30,176 nucleotides of DNA from Lachnospiraceae bacterium (GCA_017613055.1 JAGAES010000072.1:1-30176); one strand, 5' to 3'; counted from the first letter of the stretch, positions 8,650-16,881 are shown. Translations and numbers: made by a program. The notes: generated by a model not told the origin, from the sequence alone.

Positions 8650-9794
8650 AACGGATGGGTATGTGGATTCTTCTCATGACCAAACGTCTTATGAAGAAGC
8701 CTTCCTTTGTCATTATTCTCGTTCTGCTTCCGGTCATTCTGATCGGCTACCGCTTTATCATCAAGGAGAACGAGGAAACGCTCCGGGCCTGCATCTATGT
8801 GCCGTCCGGAAGCGACGAATACGCCCGCACCGTCGCGAAGGAACTTGTGAAAGCCGATTATGCTGCGACGTTCTATATGGCGGATTCGGAAGACGACCTC
8901 TACAGTGACGTCATTGCGGGACGCGCCGAGGTCGGATACATCTTCGCGAAGGATCTCCACCAGCGCATGCTTACAAAGGACTGGGCCGGCGCGATTACGA
9001 TGGTGGTATCCGACACGAGCCAGTTCGCCGAGTTTGTCAATGAGTTCGTGACCGTCCAGCTCTACAGTAACATCATGGAAGATTACTTGACGGACTACCT
9101 TGCGACGCGAAGCGGAATCAACCTCACCGAAGAGGAGATCCGCCCGGCTGTCCGCGAGAATCTTGCGAAACAGGCGGAAGCCGAGACGATGTTCGAGGTT
9201 TCCTACCGCGATTACTACACCAACACGGAAGTCACGAAGGAAGAGATTCTTCAGGAGAACTATCTGACCAAGCCGATCCGCGGTACGGTCGCCTTGTTCG
9301 TTCTCCTCGCCGGGCTTGCCGGCCTCGTCTTCTGGTTCCAGGACTCTGCGGAGGGGCGTTTCAAGGTAATGAGCTACGAGAAGCGGCCGGTTATCAATTA
9401 CGGCTCGCTGCTGCTTCCGACGCTTCTTGCCGCGGTAGTAGGGCTGGTCTGCATCTTCATTGCAGGCCTTGCCGGGAACTTCTTTAAGGAGCTTTTCGTG
9501 ATGCTCCTTTACGTGTTCTTCGTTACGGGTGTGTGCGAGATTATCCGCGTCGCCGTTCCTTCGGTAAATGCCATATGCGCCGCGATTCCGATTCTCGCAA
9601 TCGCAAGCTATCTGTGCTGTCCGATTGTGCTTGACCTGAAGAAGGTGCTTCCGGTCGTATCCTACCTTCGTAAGATTCTTCCGCCGGATTATTACCTGCA
9701 GACATTCAATGCCGCACCGTTATGGGTGCTGGCGGTTGCTGCCGCTGTCGTCAGCGCGGTAACGGTGCTTCTCGAACTCCGCGAGAGGCGGTAA
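8646..9794 (+). CDS. ABC-2-type exporter permease, second subunit
   Basis: This 382-aa protein has the same plan as its neighbour: one membrane segment near the N-terminus ('SFVIILVLLPVILIGYRF'), a long outer section, then several membrane segments between about residue 215 and the end. I start it at the ATG at 8646, inside ATGA, because GAGGAGG stands at 8631-8637 with proper spacing; an in-frame GTG at 8637 would overlap that ribosome binding site. A charged helical stretch ('GINLTEEEIRPAVRENLAKQ') lies in the outer part. It is the last gene before a strong terminator. Pairing with the first permease is inferred from the overlap and similar design. Confidence 0.84.
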   Translation: MKRMGMWILLMTKRLMKKPSFVIILVLLPVILIGYRFIIKENEETLRACIYVPSGSDEYARTVAKELVKADYAATFYMADSEDDLYSDVIAGRAEVGYIFAKDLHQRMLTKDWAGAITMVVSDTSQFAEFVNEFVTVQLYSNIMEDYLTDYLATRSGINLTEEEIRPAVRENLAKQAEAETMFEVSYRDYYTNTEVTKEEILQENYLTKPIRGTVALFVLLAGLAGLVFWFQDSAEGRFKVMSYEKRPVINYGSLLLPTLLAAVVGLVCIFIAGLAGNFFKELFVMLLYVFFVTGVCEIIRVAVPSVNAICAAIPILAIASYLCCPIVLDLKKVLPVVSYLRKILPPDYYLQTFNAAPLWVLAVAAAVVSAVTVLLELRERR

Positions 9795-9803
9795 ATGACA
9801 TAA

Positions 9804-9838
9804 AAACGCCCCGGCCGTAAGACCGGGGCGTTTCTTTT
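9804..9838. terminator. Bidirectional intrinsic terminator
   Basis: An 11-bp perfect stem (9804-9814 with 9823-9833, mostly G-C) and an 8-base loop are followed by TTTCTTTT on the + strand; read on the - strand, the stem is followed by a run of T as well. It lies between the exporter operon (+) and the convergent - strand gene and should stop transcription from both sides. Confidence 0.93.
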
Positions 9839-9848
9839 CGTAATGTGT

Positions 9849-10415
9849 TCAGTATTCCTCAATCATGCCGATCAAATTGTCGATGTCCGATTTGCTTGTG
9901 CCGAAGGCGGCGATGATGAAGACGCCGTTTCCATGGGCTACGCGTCCGTAGAGATTATAGTAAGCGGTGTAGGAGCCGGATTTCATCTCAATCGGAAGAA
10001 CTTTATATGACTTGCCGGCAATCATCTTGGTTGTGGTATCCCTGACCGTCAGTCCGATTCCGGGATATGCGGCAGTTATCTGAGAGCCGGTCTGCATCAG
10101 GACCTGTCTGACTTCTTCCAGGCCCGCATCCAGATCTGTTTCGGAGTTGTCGGCACAAAGTACAAGAATACTGGTGTCTTTCGAAAAGGCAACCATCTTC
10201 GTATCCCCGTCTTCCTTGGTGGTTACCGCATACCCTTCCGGAACCGTTATTTTCACATCTGCCCATTTGTTTTTATAGGTTCTCGAATCCTCGACAGTAC
10301 CCGGGTCGAACTTCTTCGCGCGGATGAAAAGGAATACCCCGACGCCGATTCCGATAAGCACCAATGCGAAGATTACTCCGACTAAAGCGGAGCCTCTGTT
10401 TCTCTTTCTGTCCAT
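9849..10415 (-). CDS. Membrane-anchored extracytoplasmic protein, unknown function
   Basis: This is the only - strand gene in the window. I start it at the ATG ending at 10415 (MDRKRNRG...), which has GAAGGGGG just upstream; a longer frame reaching 10475 would run through the promoter's own -10 and -35 boxes. The 188-aa protein has a basic N-terminus, one membrane segment at about residues 11-30, and an outer domain of about 155 residues. The pattern 'NKWADVKITVPEGYAV' followed by alternating strands and a final helix ('DIDNLIGMIEEY') looks like a small stress- or PsbP-like alpha/beta fold, but this is a guess from pattern alone. It is a single-gene unit with its own strong promoter and shares a terminator with the exporter operon. 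Confidence 0.8.
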   Translation of the reverse strand: MDRKRNRGSALVGVIFALVLIGIGVGVFLFIRAKKFDPGTVEDSRTYKNKWADVKITVPEGYAVTTKEDGDTKMVAFSKDTSILVLCADNSETDLDAGLEEVRQVLMQTGSQITAAYPGIGLTVRDTTTKMIAGKSYKVLPIEMKSGSYTAYYNLYGRVAHGNGVFIIAAFGTSKSDIDNLIGMIEEY

Positions 10416-10446
10416 AATCAAACCCCCTTCAATAATCGTTACTGTA

Positions 10447-10475
10447 ATTATCTCGGAAAACCCCGTTCTTGTCAA
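10447..10475 (-). promoter_or_regulatory. Sigma-A promoter of the - strand gene
   Basis: On the - strand, a perfect TTGACA (10475-10470) is followed after 17 bases by GATAAT (10452-10447, five of six matches to TATAAT). The start codon of the 188-aa protein follows about 30 bases later. This is the best-matching promoter in the window. Confidence 0.85.
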
Positions 10476-10496
10476 GGTTTTTCAAAAATCTGGAAC

Positions 10497-10526
10497 TTGA
10501 TACTTGCGCGTCAAATGTGATATAAT
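10497..10526 (+). promoter_or_regulatory. Sigma-A promoter of the AIR-synthase-like/Lrp/aminotransferase operon
   Basis: TTGATA (10497-10502) and a perfect TATAAT (10521-10526) are separated by 18 bases, about 62 bases before the ATG at 10589. It is back to back with the - strand promoter at 10447-10475, so the 173-base gap at 10416-10588 is a divergent control region. Confidence 0.75.
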
Positions 10527-10588
10527 AAAGCGAATATGGGGTTTTGTTTCCCTTTGCGGAAACGGCCGGTAAGAAAGCGGAGGTCGGA

Positions 10589-11536
10589 ATGGGAAAAGGC
10601 AGCATCGGCGCAGCGGAATTTGAGCGGCTTGTTGCGCGGACCGGCAACGCGAAGTATCTGGCCTCGACCTATGCCGGACGGAAGGACGGCATGCCGGTTT
10701 CCGCGTGCGTCCGGATGGCAGCAGTTCATGACCGGAACATCCCTGCCGCATCGGGAACCATGAACGGAAGAACCCCGGCAATCGTCCGGTTTGCCATATG
10801 CCGGGCACGGAACGTGCTGGCGGCGCGCGGAAGGAAGACCGAAGCGGTCACGCTTTTGTTAAACGTTCCGGACAATATGCCGGAAGAAGAAATCCGGCCG
10901 TACATGAGGGAAGCCTATGCGGTTACGGAGCTGTCAGACGCATCGATTGTCCGGACGGATGCGGATACCGTTACGGCGCATGCGGCGGCATTCGGAAGCG
11001 AAGCGGACGAACCTGCATCGTTTTCGGACGGAGAGTACCGGATTGTATTATGCGGACAGACCGGAGCCGAGGAAACCGTGCTCTTATATGAGCAGTACCG
11101 GGAGCGGCTTGAGAGGAAGTATCCGAAGCATTTTCTTTCGGAGATTCCGGCACTTTCGGAACGGCTTGATGCACGGGCACTTTGCGAGACCGCGCGGAAG
11201 AACGGCATGGTATATGCCTATGCCTGCGGAGACGGCGGCGTATATGCGGGACTTTTCGCAATGAGCGAACGGATCCGGACGGGACTTTCGGTTTCCCTGC
11301 CGGATATTCCGATTTCCCAGAAGACGATTGAGGTATGCGAGGAGCTGGATATCGATCCGTATCAGATCGGTTCGGGAGGGTGCATCCTGATGATCACAAG
11401 GGATTCATCAAAACTGCTTTCCGCACTTTATGCGGAAGGCGCGGAGGCGGCCGATATCGGATGCCTTCGGGAAGGAAATAAAAAAGAGCTTCATAACGGC
11501 GGCGAAGTCCGCTGTCTGGAGCCTTATCGAGGATAA
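10589..11536 (+). CDS. AIR-synthase/HypE-related protein with a divergent N-terminal half
   Basis: The last 110 residues match the C-terminal domain of the PurM/HypE/ThiL superfamily: a glycine-rich 'GDGGVYAGLFAMSE' stretch, then 'IPISQKTIEVCEELDIDPYQIGSGG' in pattern, and the closing 'LHNGGEVRCLEPYRG'. HypE and PurM proteins bind ATP through an N-terminal domain with a conserved DD-containing motif; I cannot find one here. The N-terminal half is instead an Ala/Arg-rich region unlike HypE. No HypA-F or hydrogenase genes are near, so a maturation role is unsupported. I use the ATG at 10589 with GCGGAGGT five bases upstream rather than an in-frame TTG at 10544. The Lrp regulator gene follows after 18 bases. 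The real activity is unknown. Confidence 0.72.
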   Translation: MGKGSIGAAEFERLVARTGNAKYLASTYAGRKDGMPVSACVRMAAVHDRNIPAASGTMNGRTPAIVRFAICRARNVLAARGRKTEAVTLLLNVPDNMPEEEIRPYMREAYAVTELSDASIVRTDADTVTAHAAAFGSEADEPASFSDGEYRIVLCGQTGAEETVLLYEQYRERLERKYPKHFLSEIPALSERLDARALCETARKNGMVYAYACGDGGVYAGLFAMSERIRTGLSVSLPDIPISQKTIEVCEELDIDPYQIGSGGCILMITRDSSKLLSALYAEGAEAADIGCLREGNKKELHNGGEVRCLEPYRG

Positions 11537-11554
11537 AAAGCGGAGGATTATGAC

Positions 11555-12043
11555 ATGGAACTTGCTATGCGGATTTTGGAAAGTTTGGATCAGAATGCCA
11601 GACTGACGGCGAAGGATCTCGCCGTTATGCTCGGAGAGGATGAAGCGAAGGTGGCTGCAGAGATTCGCCGTCTTGAGGAAGAACTCATTATCTGCGGGTA
11701 TCCGACTTTGATTGACTGGGATAAAACCGAGAAGCATCAGGTTACGGCAATGATCGAGGTGAAGGTTACGCCGCAGCGAGGCAAAGGCTTTGATGAGATT
11801 GCCGAGCGGATCTATCAGTTTGACGAAGTGGAAGCGGTTTATCTGATGAGCGGCGGTTTTGACTTGACGGTTATGCTCCGCGGCTCCAGCTTAAAGAGCA
11901 TCGCGGAATTCGTATCCGGAAAGCTTGCCCCGATGGAGTCCGTACTTTCGACCGCGACGCATTTCGTGCTTAAGAAGTACAAGGAGCACGGAATTCCGCT
12001 TGTAACGAGACAGGAAGATGAAAGGATGCTGATTACCCCGTGA
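11555..12043 (+). CDS. Lrp/AsnC-family transcriptional regulator
   Basis: The 162-aa protein has a winged helix-turn-helix in residues 1-50 ('ILESLDQNARLTAKDLAVML' in pattern, then 'VAAEIRRLEEELIICGY') and a RAM effector-binding domain after residue 65 ('MIEVKVTPQRG', 'VEAVYLMSGGFDLTVMLRG'). Lrp/AsnC proteins sense amino acids or similar small molecules. GGAGG stands 8 bases before the ATG. The stop overlaps the GTG start of the aminotransferase (GTGA, 12040-12043), so regulator and enzyme are co-translated; the regulator may sense the substrate or product of that enzyme and may act on the operon promoter at 10497-10526. The effector and targets are inferred. Confidence 0.92.
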   Translation: MELAMRILESLDQNARLTAKDLAVMLGEDEAKVAAEIRRLEEELIICGYPTLIDWDKTEKHQVTAMIEVKVTPQRGKGFDEIAERIYQFDEVEAVYLMSGGFDLTVMLRGSSLKSIAEFVSGKLAPMESVLSTATHFVLKKYKEHGIPLVTRQEDERMLITP

Positions 12044-13218
12044 GAGACCCGTTGAATCCTGCCGTAGTGGGCATCAAGCCCTCCGGCATTCGTAAATTTT
12101 TCGATATTGTTCATGAGATGAAGGACGCCATCTCGCTCGGTGTCGGCGAACCGGATTTTGCGACGCCGTACCATATCCGCGAAGAGGGCATCTATTCGCT
12201 CGAGAAAGCAAAGACGCACTATACCGGCAATGCGGGACTTCCCGAACTCAGGAAGGAGATTACCGCTTTTTTAGAGCGCCGTTACGGCCTTTCCTATGAC
12301 CCGATGAAGGAGACGCTTGTCACGGTAGGCGGAAGCGAAGCAATTGACCTTGCAATCCGCGCTATGGTGTGCCCCGGTGAGGAAGTCATCATTCCGCAGC
12401 CGTGCTATGTATCCTACGAGCCGTGCGTCATTCTGACGCAGGGCGTTCCGGTAGTCATCCGCTTAAAGGAAGAGGATGAATTCCGCTTAACCGGCAGGGA
12501 TCTGCGTGCGGCGGTTACCGATAAGACGAAGCTTCTTGTGCTTCCGTTTCCGAACAATCCGACCGGTGCCATCATGACCGAAGAGGACCTTAAGGAAATC
12601 GCCGAAATCTGCGTGGAGAAGGACATCATCGTTCTTTCGGATGAGATTTACAGCGAATTAACCTATGAGCGGAAGCACGTTTCGATTGCGTCGTTTCCGG
12701 GTATGCGCGAGCGGACTATCGTGATTAACGGCTTCTCAAAAGGCCACGCGATGACCGGCTGGAGACTCGGTTATGCATGCGGGCCCGCAGAAATCATTAA
12801 ACAGATGACCAAAATTCACCAGTTCGCGATTATGTGCGCTCCGACGATGAGCCAGTACGCCGCAATTGAGGCAATGAAGAACGGTGATGAGGACGTTGCG
12901 ATGATGCGCGATTCCTACGACAAGCGCCGCCGCTTCGTCGTACATGAATTACGCGAGATGGGTCTTCCCTGCTTTGAGCCTTACGGCGCGTTCTACGTGT
13001 TTCCGTGTATCCGTGAATTCGGCATGACGAGTGAGGAGTTCGCAACGAGGCTGCTTGAAGAACAGAAGGTTGCTATCGTTCCGGGCACCGCGTTCGGCGA
13101 CTGCGGTGAGGGATTCCTAAGGATTTCCTATGCGTATTCGCTTGAGAACCTGAAGCGTGCACTGGACCGCCTCAGAGCGTTTATTACAAAGCTCCGCGAG
13201 GAAAACGCAAACGCCTGA
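12040..13218 (+). CDS. Pyridoxal-phosphate aminotransferase, class I/II (aspartate aminotransferase-like fold)
   Basis: This 392-aa enzyme moves an amino group between an amino acid and a 2-oxo acid using PLP. The family marks are clear: 'SLGVGEPDFATP' near the start, 'TVGGSEAIDLAI' (PLP phosphate contacts), 'PFPNNPTGA' with the PLP-ring Asn, 'LSDEIYSELTY' with the Asp and Tyr that hold PLP, and the Schiff-base Lys234 in 'GFSKGHAMTGWRLGY'. A C-terminal Arg for the substrate carboxylate is in 'FLRISYAYS'. It begins with GTG overlapping the Lrp stop. Proteins of this subgroup are often annotated as aromatic or N-acetyl-diaminopimelate aminotransferases; I would not pick a substrate. Confidence 0.94.
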   Translation: MRDPLNPAVVGIKPSGIRKFFDIVHEMKDAISLGVGEPDFATPYHIREEGIYSLEKAKTHYTGNAGLPELRKEITAFLERRYGLSYDPMKETLVTVGGSEAIDLAIRAMVCPGEEVIIPQPCYVSYEPCVILTQGVPVVIRLKEEDEFRLTGRDLRAAVTDKTKLLVLPFPNNPTGAIMTEEDLKEIAEICVEKDIIVLSDEIYSELTYERKHVSIASFPGMRERTIVINGFSKGHAMTGWRLGYACGPAEIIKQMTKIHQFAIMCAPTMSQYAAIEAMKNGDEDVAMMRDSYDKRRRFVVHELREMGLPCFEPYGAFYVFPCIREFGMTSEEFATRLLEEQKVAIVPGTAFGDCGEGFLRISYAYSLENLKRALDRLRAFITKLREENANA

Positions 13219-13230
13219 TTGGAGTTTATT

Positions 13231-13722
13231 GTGCTGAATATTGTTTTGCTTGAGCCGGAGATTCCCGCGAATACCGGGAATATCGGCCGCACCTGTGTTG
13301 CAACAGGAACCAGGCTCCACCTCATAAAGCCGCTCGGCTTTTCGCTTGACGAGAAGCATTTAAGACGCGCGGGGATGGACTACTGGAAAGAAATTGACGT
13401 TACGGTTTACGAGAATTACGGGGACTTTCTCTCTAAGAACCCGGGAGCGAAGGTATACTATGCCACGACCAAGGCGCGTCGCACGTACGCGGCGGCAGCC
13501 TACGAGCCGGACTGTTTTCTGATGTTCGGAAAGGAAAGCGCCGGCATTCCGGAGGAGATTCTCAAGGACCATGAAGAGACTTGTATCCGCATCCCGATGA
13601 TCGGAGAGACGCGTTCGCTGAACTTAAGCAATGCGGCCGCCATCGTTTTGTACGAGGCGTTACGGCAGAACGATTTCGCCGGGATGAAGTGTACGGGGGA
13701 ACTGCACCGCCTTAAGTGGTAG
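13231..13722 (+). CDS. trmL: tRNA (cytidine/uridine-2'-O)-methyltransferase, SPOUT family (TrmL)
   Basis: TrmL methylates the 2'-O of the wobble base (C34/U34) of tRNA-Leu in E. coli. This 163-aa protein has the family's short single-domain length and its motifs: 'LLEPEIPANTGNIGRTC' at the start, 'FGKESAGIPEEIL', and 'RSLNLSNAAAIVLYEALR' at the knotted SAM site. I start at GTG 13231 (MLNIVLLEPE) with TTGGAG six bases upstream, rather than at TTG 13219, which is part of that ribosome binding site. It begins 12 bases after the aminotransferase and is followed closely by mutS2. The tRNA target in this organism is inferred from the family. Confidence 0.93.
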   Translation: MLNIVLLEPEIPANTGNIGRTCVATGTRLHLIKPLGFSLDEKHLRRAGMDYWKEIDVTVYENYGDFLSKNPGAKVYYATTKARRTYAAAAYEPDCFLMFGKESAGIPEEILKDHEETCIRIPMIGETRSLNLSNAAAIVLYEALRQNDFAGMKCTGELHRLKW

Positions 13723-13742
13723 GCGGATTATGGGGATTTGTT

Positions 13743-16106
13743 ATGAATGAAAAAGCATTAAAGACGCTTGAATTCGACAAAATCCGCGAGATGCTTGTGC
13801 ATTACGCGGGGTCGGATCTCGGGCGCAGACGCTGCGGGGAACTGGTTCCCGCAGATACCAAAGAAGACGCGGAACGGCTGCAGACCGAAACAGCCGACGC
13901 GTTAAACCGGATGAACCTGAAGGGAACGCTTTCGTTCAGCGGAATACCGGATATCGGCGAGAGCCTTCTGAGGCTCGACCGCGGAGGCTGTTTGCAGATT
14001 CCGGAACTGCTCCGGATCGGCTCGCTCCTTTCGGCGGTCGCGAGAGCCAAATCATACGGCTGTCCCGGGGACCGAGGAGCGGATGTACCGGAGGATTCGC
14101 TTTCCGAAAAGTTTGACCTCCTTGAGGAGCGGAAGGCAGAGGCACTGGAAATCAGCCGCTGTATCGTCTCGGAAGAGGAGATCGCGGATGACGCAAGCCC
14201 CGGACTGAAGGGCGTCCGCAGGAAGATGAAGGCGACAAGCGACAAGATCCGCGAACGCCTCGGTTCGATTCTTTCCGCGGCATCGCAGGCGGGAATGATA
14301 CAGGACGCATTGATTACGATGCGCGACGGCCGGTACTGCCTGCCGTATAAGAGTGAGTATAAAAACCAGGTTTCCGGTATGGTTCACGACCAGTCCGCGT
14401 CGGGTTCGACGTCTTTCATCGAACCGATTGAGATTGTAAAGCTGAACAATGAGCTTAGGGAACTCGAGATCAAGGAAGCGGAAGAGATTCAGAAGGTGCT
14501 TGCGGCACTTTCCGAGATGCTTGCTCCGTGGACGGAATCGCTCCGCTATGACCGCGAGGCAATGACCGAGTTAGACTTTATCTTCGCAAGGGCGGCGCTC
14601 GCAAGAGAGATGAAGGCAATTAGGCCCGATTTCTCGGATGACCGCACCGTGAAGATTATAAAGGGCAGACATCCGTTAATCGATCCGAAGAAGGTTGTTC
14701 CGATTGATATCTCGTTCGGACAGACCTATTCAATGGTCGTGATTACCGGCCCGAATACCGGCGGTAAGACGGTTTCTTTAAAGACCGTCGGGCTGTTCGC
14801 CCTGATGGGGCAGGCCGGGCTTCATATTCCGGCGCAATCGGGAACGATTCTCGGAATCTTCCCTGAGGTATATGCGGATATCGGCGACGAGCAGAGCATT
14901 GAGCAGTCGCTGTCCACATTTTCCTCGCATATGACGAACACCGTGAAGATTCTCGAGGCAGCGCAGGAGGATTCGCTTGTGCTGTTCGATGAGCTCGGAG
15001 CGGGTACCGACCCGACCGAGGGCGCGGCGCTTGCGATGGCAATCCTTACGTTCCTGCACCGGTTTGACATTCGTACGATGGCTACGACGCACTACGCGGA
15101 ACTTAAGGTGTTCGCGATGACGACCGAGGGCGTGATTAACGCCTGTTGCGAGTTCGACGTGGAGTCGCTTCGGCCGACATACCGCCTGCTTCTCGGAATT
15201 CCCGGAAAGAGCAACGCGTTCGCCATCTCGAAACGGCTCGGGCTTTCGGATTCGATTATCAAGGACGCGGATTCGTTCATCGGCATCCGTGACAAGAGCT
15301 TCGAAGATATGATTGCGGGACTTGAGAATACCCGTAAGAAGCTTGAAGAAGAACTCGCCGCCGCCAAGGCGGACCGCAGGGAAGCTGCCGTTGACCGGGC
15401 GGAGTGGGAGAAGAAGAACAAGACGATTGAGGAACGGCGCGACCGCATTATCGCGGAAGCGAAGAGCGAAGCCGGACAGATTGTGCAGGACGCGAAAGAT
15501 TTCGCAGACGAAACCATCCGCCGGATCAACAAGCTCGGCGGTTCCGGCAATATGGCAGCGCTTGAGGACGAGCGCCGGAAGGCAAGGGAAAAACTCAGCG
15601 AGGTTGCCCCGGCGGAATCCCTCAAAAAGGCGGATAAGAAGGCGGATCATAAGGCTTCCGATTTCCATATCGGCGATAACGTTTTGGTGCTCAGCATGAA
15701 TGTGAACGGCACGGTGCACACGCTTCCGAACGCGAAGGGCGACTGTTTCGTAACGATGGGCATCATGACAACCAAGGTCAACATCAGCGACCTTGCGCTT
15801 CTTGAGACCCCGAAGGAGGATTCGGCGAAGAAGGTCCGCGTGACTGCCGGAATCGGGTCGAAGGCGATGACCATCAGCCCCGAGCTGAATCTGGTCGGAA
15901 AGCGTGTGGACGAAGCGGTTGCGGAACTCGATAAGTATCTCGATGACGCTTATCTGTCACATTTGCCGAAGGTAACAATCATTCACGGGCGCGGGACAGG
16001 CGCCGTACGGCAGGCGGTTCACAGCCATTGCCGGAAGTCAAAGTATGTGAAAAGCATTACGCTTTCGCCGGACTACGGCTCGACGGAAGTGGAGTTCAAA
16101 GAATAA
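13743..16106 (+). CDS. mutS2: Endonuclease MutS2 (MutS-like ATPase with Smr domain)
   Basis: MutS2 proteins lack the mismatch-reading domain of MutS; they have been linked to suppression of recombination and, in Bacillus, to rescue of collided ribosomes. The 787-aa protein has the expected full length: clamp and lever region first, Walker A GPNTGGKT at residues 336-343, Walker B 'LVLFDELGAGTDPTEGAA', the 'TTHYAELK' segment, a long charged coiled coil (about 525-630), a KOW-like segment ('IGDNVLVLSMNVNGTV'), and a C-terminal Smr nuclease domain with HGRGTG starting at His748. I start at ATG 13743; a longer frame from 13716 runs into the end of trmL. The response regulator gene follows after 12 bases. 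Confidence 0.96.
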   Translation: MNEKALKTLEFDKIREMLVHYAGSDLGRRRCGELVPADTKEDAERLQTETADALNRMNLKGTLSFSGIPDIGESLLRLDRGGCLQIPELLRIGSLLSAVARAKSYGCPGDRGADVPEDSLSEKFDLLEERKAEALEISRCIVSEEEIADDASPGLKGVRRKMKATSDKIRERLGSILSAASQAGMIQDALITMRDGRYCLPYKSEYKNQVSGMVHDQSASGSTSFIEPIEIVKLNNELRELEIKEAEEIQKVLAALSEMLAPWTESLRYDREAMTELDFIFARAALAREMKAIRPDFSDDRTVKIIKGRHPLIDPKKVVPIDISFGQTYSMVVITGPNTGGKTVSLKTVGLFALMGQAGLHIPAQSGTILGIFPEVYADIGDEQSIEQSLSTFSSHMTNTVKILEAAQEDSLVLFDELGAGTDPTEGAALAMAILTFLHRFDIRTMATTHYAELKVFAMTTEGVINACCEFDVESLRPTYRLLLGIPGKSNAFAISKRLGLSDSIIKDADSFIGIRDKSFEDMIAGLENTRKKLEEELAAAKADRREAAVDRAEWEKKNKTIEERRDRIIAEAKSEAGQIVQDAKDFADETIRRINKLGGSGNMAALEDERRKAREKLSEVAPAESLKKADKKADHKASDFHIGDNVLVLSMNVNGTVHTLPNAKGDCFVTMGIMTTKVNISDLALLETPKEDSAKKVRVTAGIGSKAMTISPELNLVGKRVDEAVAELDKYLDDAYLSHLPKVTIIHGRGTGAVRQAVHSHCRKSKYVKSITLSPDYGSTEVEFKE

Positions 16107-16118
16107 AGGAGGAGAGAC

Positions 16119-16859
16119 ATGGCGGAGAAACAGAAAATCCTGATTGTGGATGACGACAACAACATTGCGGAGCTGATTGCCCTTTATCTGACAAAGGAAT
16201 GCTTCGAAACCAGAATCGTGGGCGACGGCGAGGAAGCGGTGAAGCAATTTGCCGAGTTTGAGCCGAACCTTGTCCTCCTCGACCTGATGCTTCCCGGAAT
16301 CGACGGCTATGAAGTATGCCGCCAGATCCGGAAGACATCGGATACGCCGATCATCATGCTTTCCGCGAAGGGCGAAATCTTCGACAAGGTGCTCGGGCTC
16401 GAGCTCGGCGCCGATGACTATATGATGAAGCCGTTCGATTCGAAGGAGCTTGTGGCCCGCGTGAAGGCTGTGCTCCGAAGAATCCGTCAGGAGAATCCGC
16501 CGACCGAACCGCTGCACGACCAGCAGCACCCGGTGACCACGGAACAGCAGGGCGAGTACGTGGCTTATACCGATCTCATTATCAACCAGACCAATTATGC
16601 GGTTACGTATATGGGCAAGAAACTGGAGATGCCGCCGAAGGAGTTCGAATTACTGTTCTACCTCGCGTCGCATCCGAACCAGGTGTTCACCCGCGAACAG
16701 CTTCTCGACCGGATCTGGGGCTATGAATATGTAGGGGATACCCGGACGGTCGATGTGCACATCAAGCGTCTTCGAGAGAAGCTTCGCGACCACGAGGAGT
16801 GGCGCCTCGGAACCGTATGGGGCATCGGTTACAAGTTTGAACTTCGGAATCAGTTGTAG
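16119..16859 (+). CDS. Two-component response regulator, OmpR/PhoB family
   Basis: The 246-aa regulator has a receiver domain with the acidic pocket (Asp11-Asp13), phosphoacceptor Asp55 ('LVLLDLMLPGIDG'), Ser82 and Lys104 ('MMKPFD'). A Gln/Pro-rich linker of about 30 residues leads to a PhoB-type winged helix ('MPPKEFELLFYLASHPNQVF', 'VDVHIKRLREKL', 'WGIGYKF'). AAGGAGGAG precedes the ATG. The cognate sensor kinase follows after 22 bases and a membrane PDZ protein after that. Target genes are not visible, though Firmicute PhoB-type systems paired with an HtrA-type protein often deal with cell-envelope stress (CiaRH and WalRK are examples). Confidence 0.96.
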   Translation: MAEKQKILIVDDDNNIAELIALYLTKECFETRIVGDGEEAVKQFAEFEPNLVLLDLMLPGIDGYEVCRQIRKTSDTPIIMLSAKGEIFDKVLGLELGADDYMMKPFDSKELVARVKAVLRRIRQENPPTEPLHDQQHPVTTEQQGEYVAYTDLIINQTNYAVTYMGKKLEMPPKEFELLFYLASHPNQVFTREQLLDRIWGYEYVGDTRTVDVHIKRLREKLRDHEEWRLGTVWGIGYKFELRNQL

Positions 16860-16881
16860 GAATTTATTGCAGGAGTAATCC

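Noticed and set aside
10416..10475. Upstream extension of the - strand gene to 10475
   Set aside because: It would put the start codon on the promoter's own -35 and -10 boxes; the ATG ending at 10415 has its own ribosome binding site.
10544..10588. TTG start 15 codons earlier for the AIR-synthase-like protein
   Set aside because: The ATG at 10589 has GCGGAGGT at good spacing, while the TTG has no ribosome binding site.
10589..11536. Calling the gene hypE (hydrogenase maturation)
   Set aside because: Only the C-terminal domain matches; the N-terminal ATP site is not recognisable and no hyp or hydrogenase genes are near.
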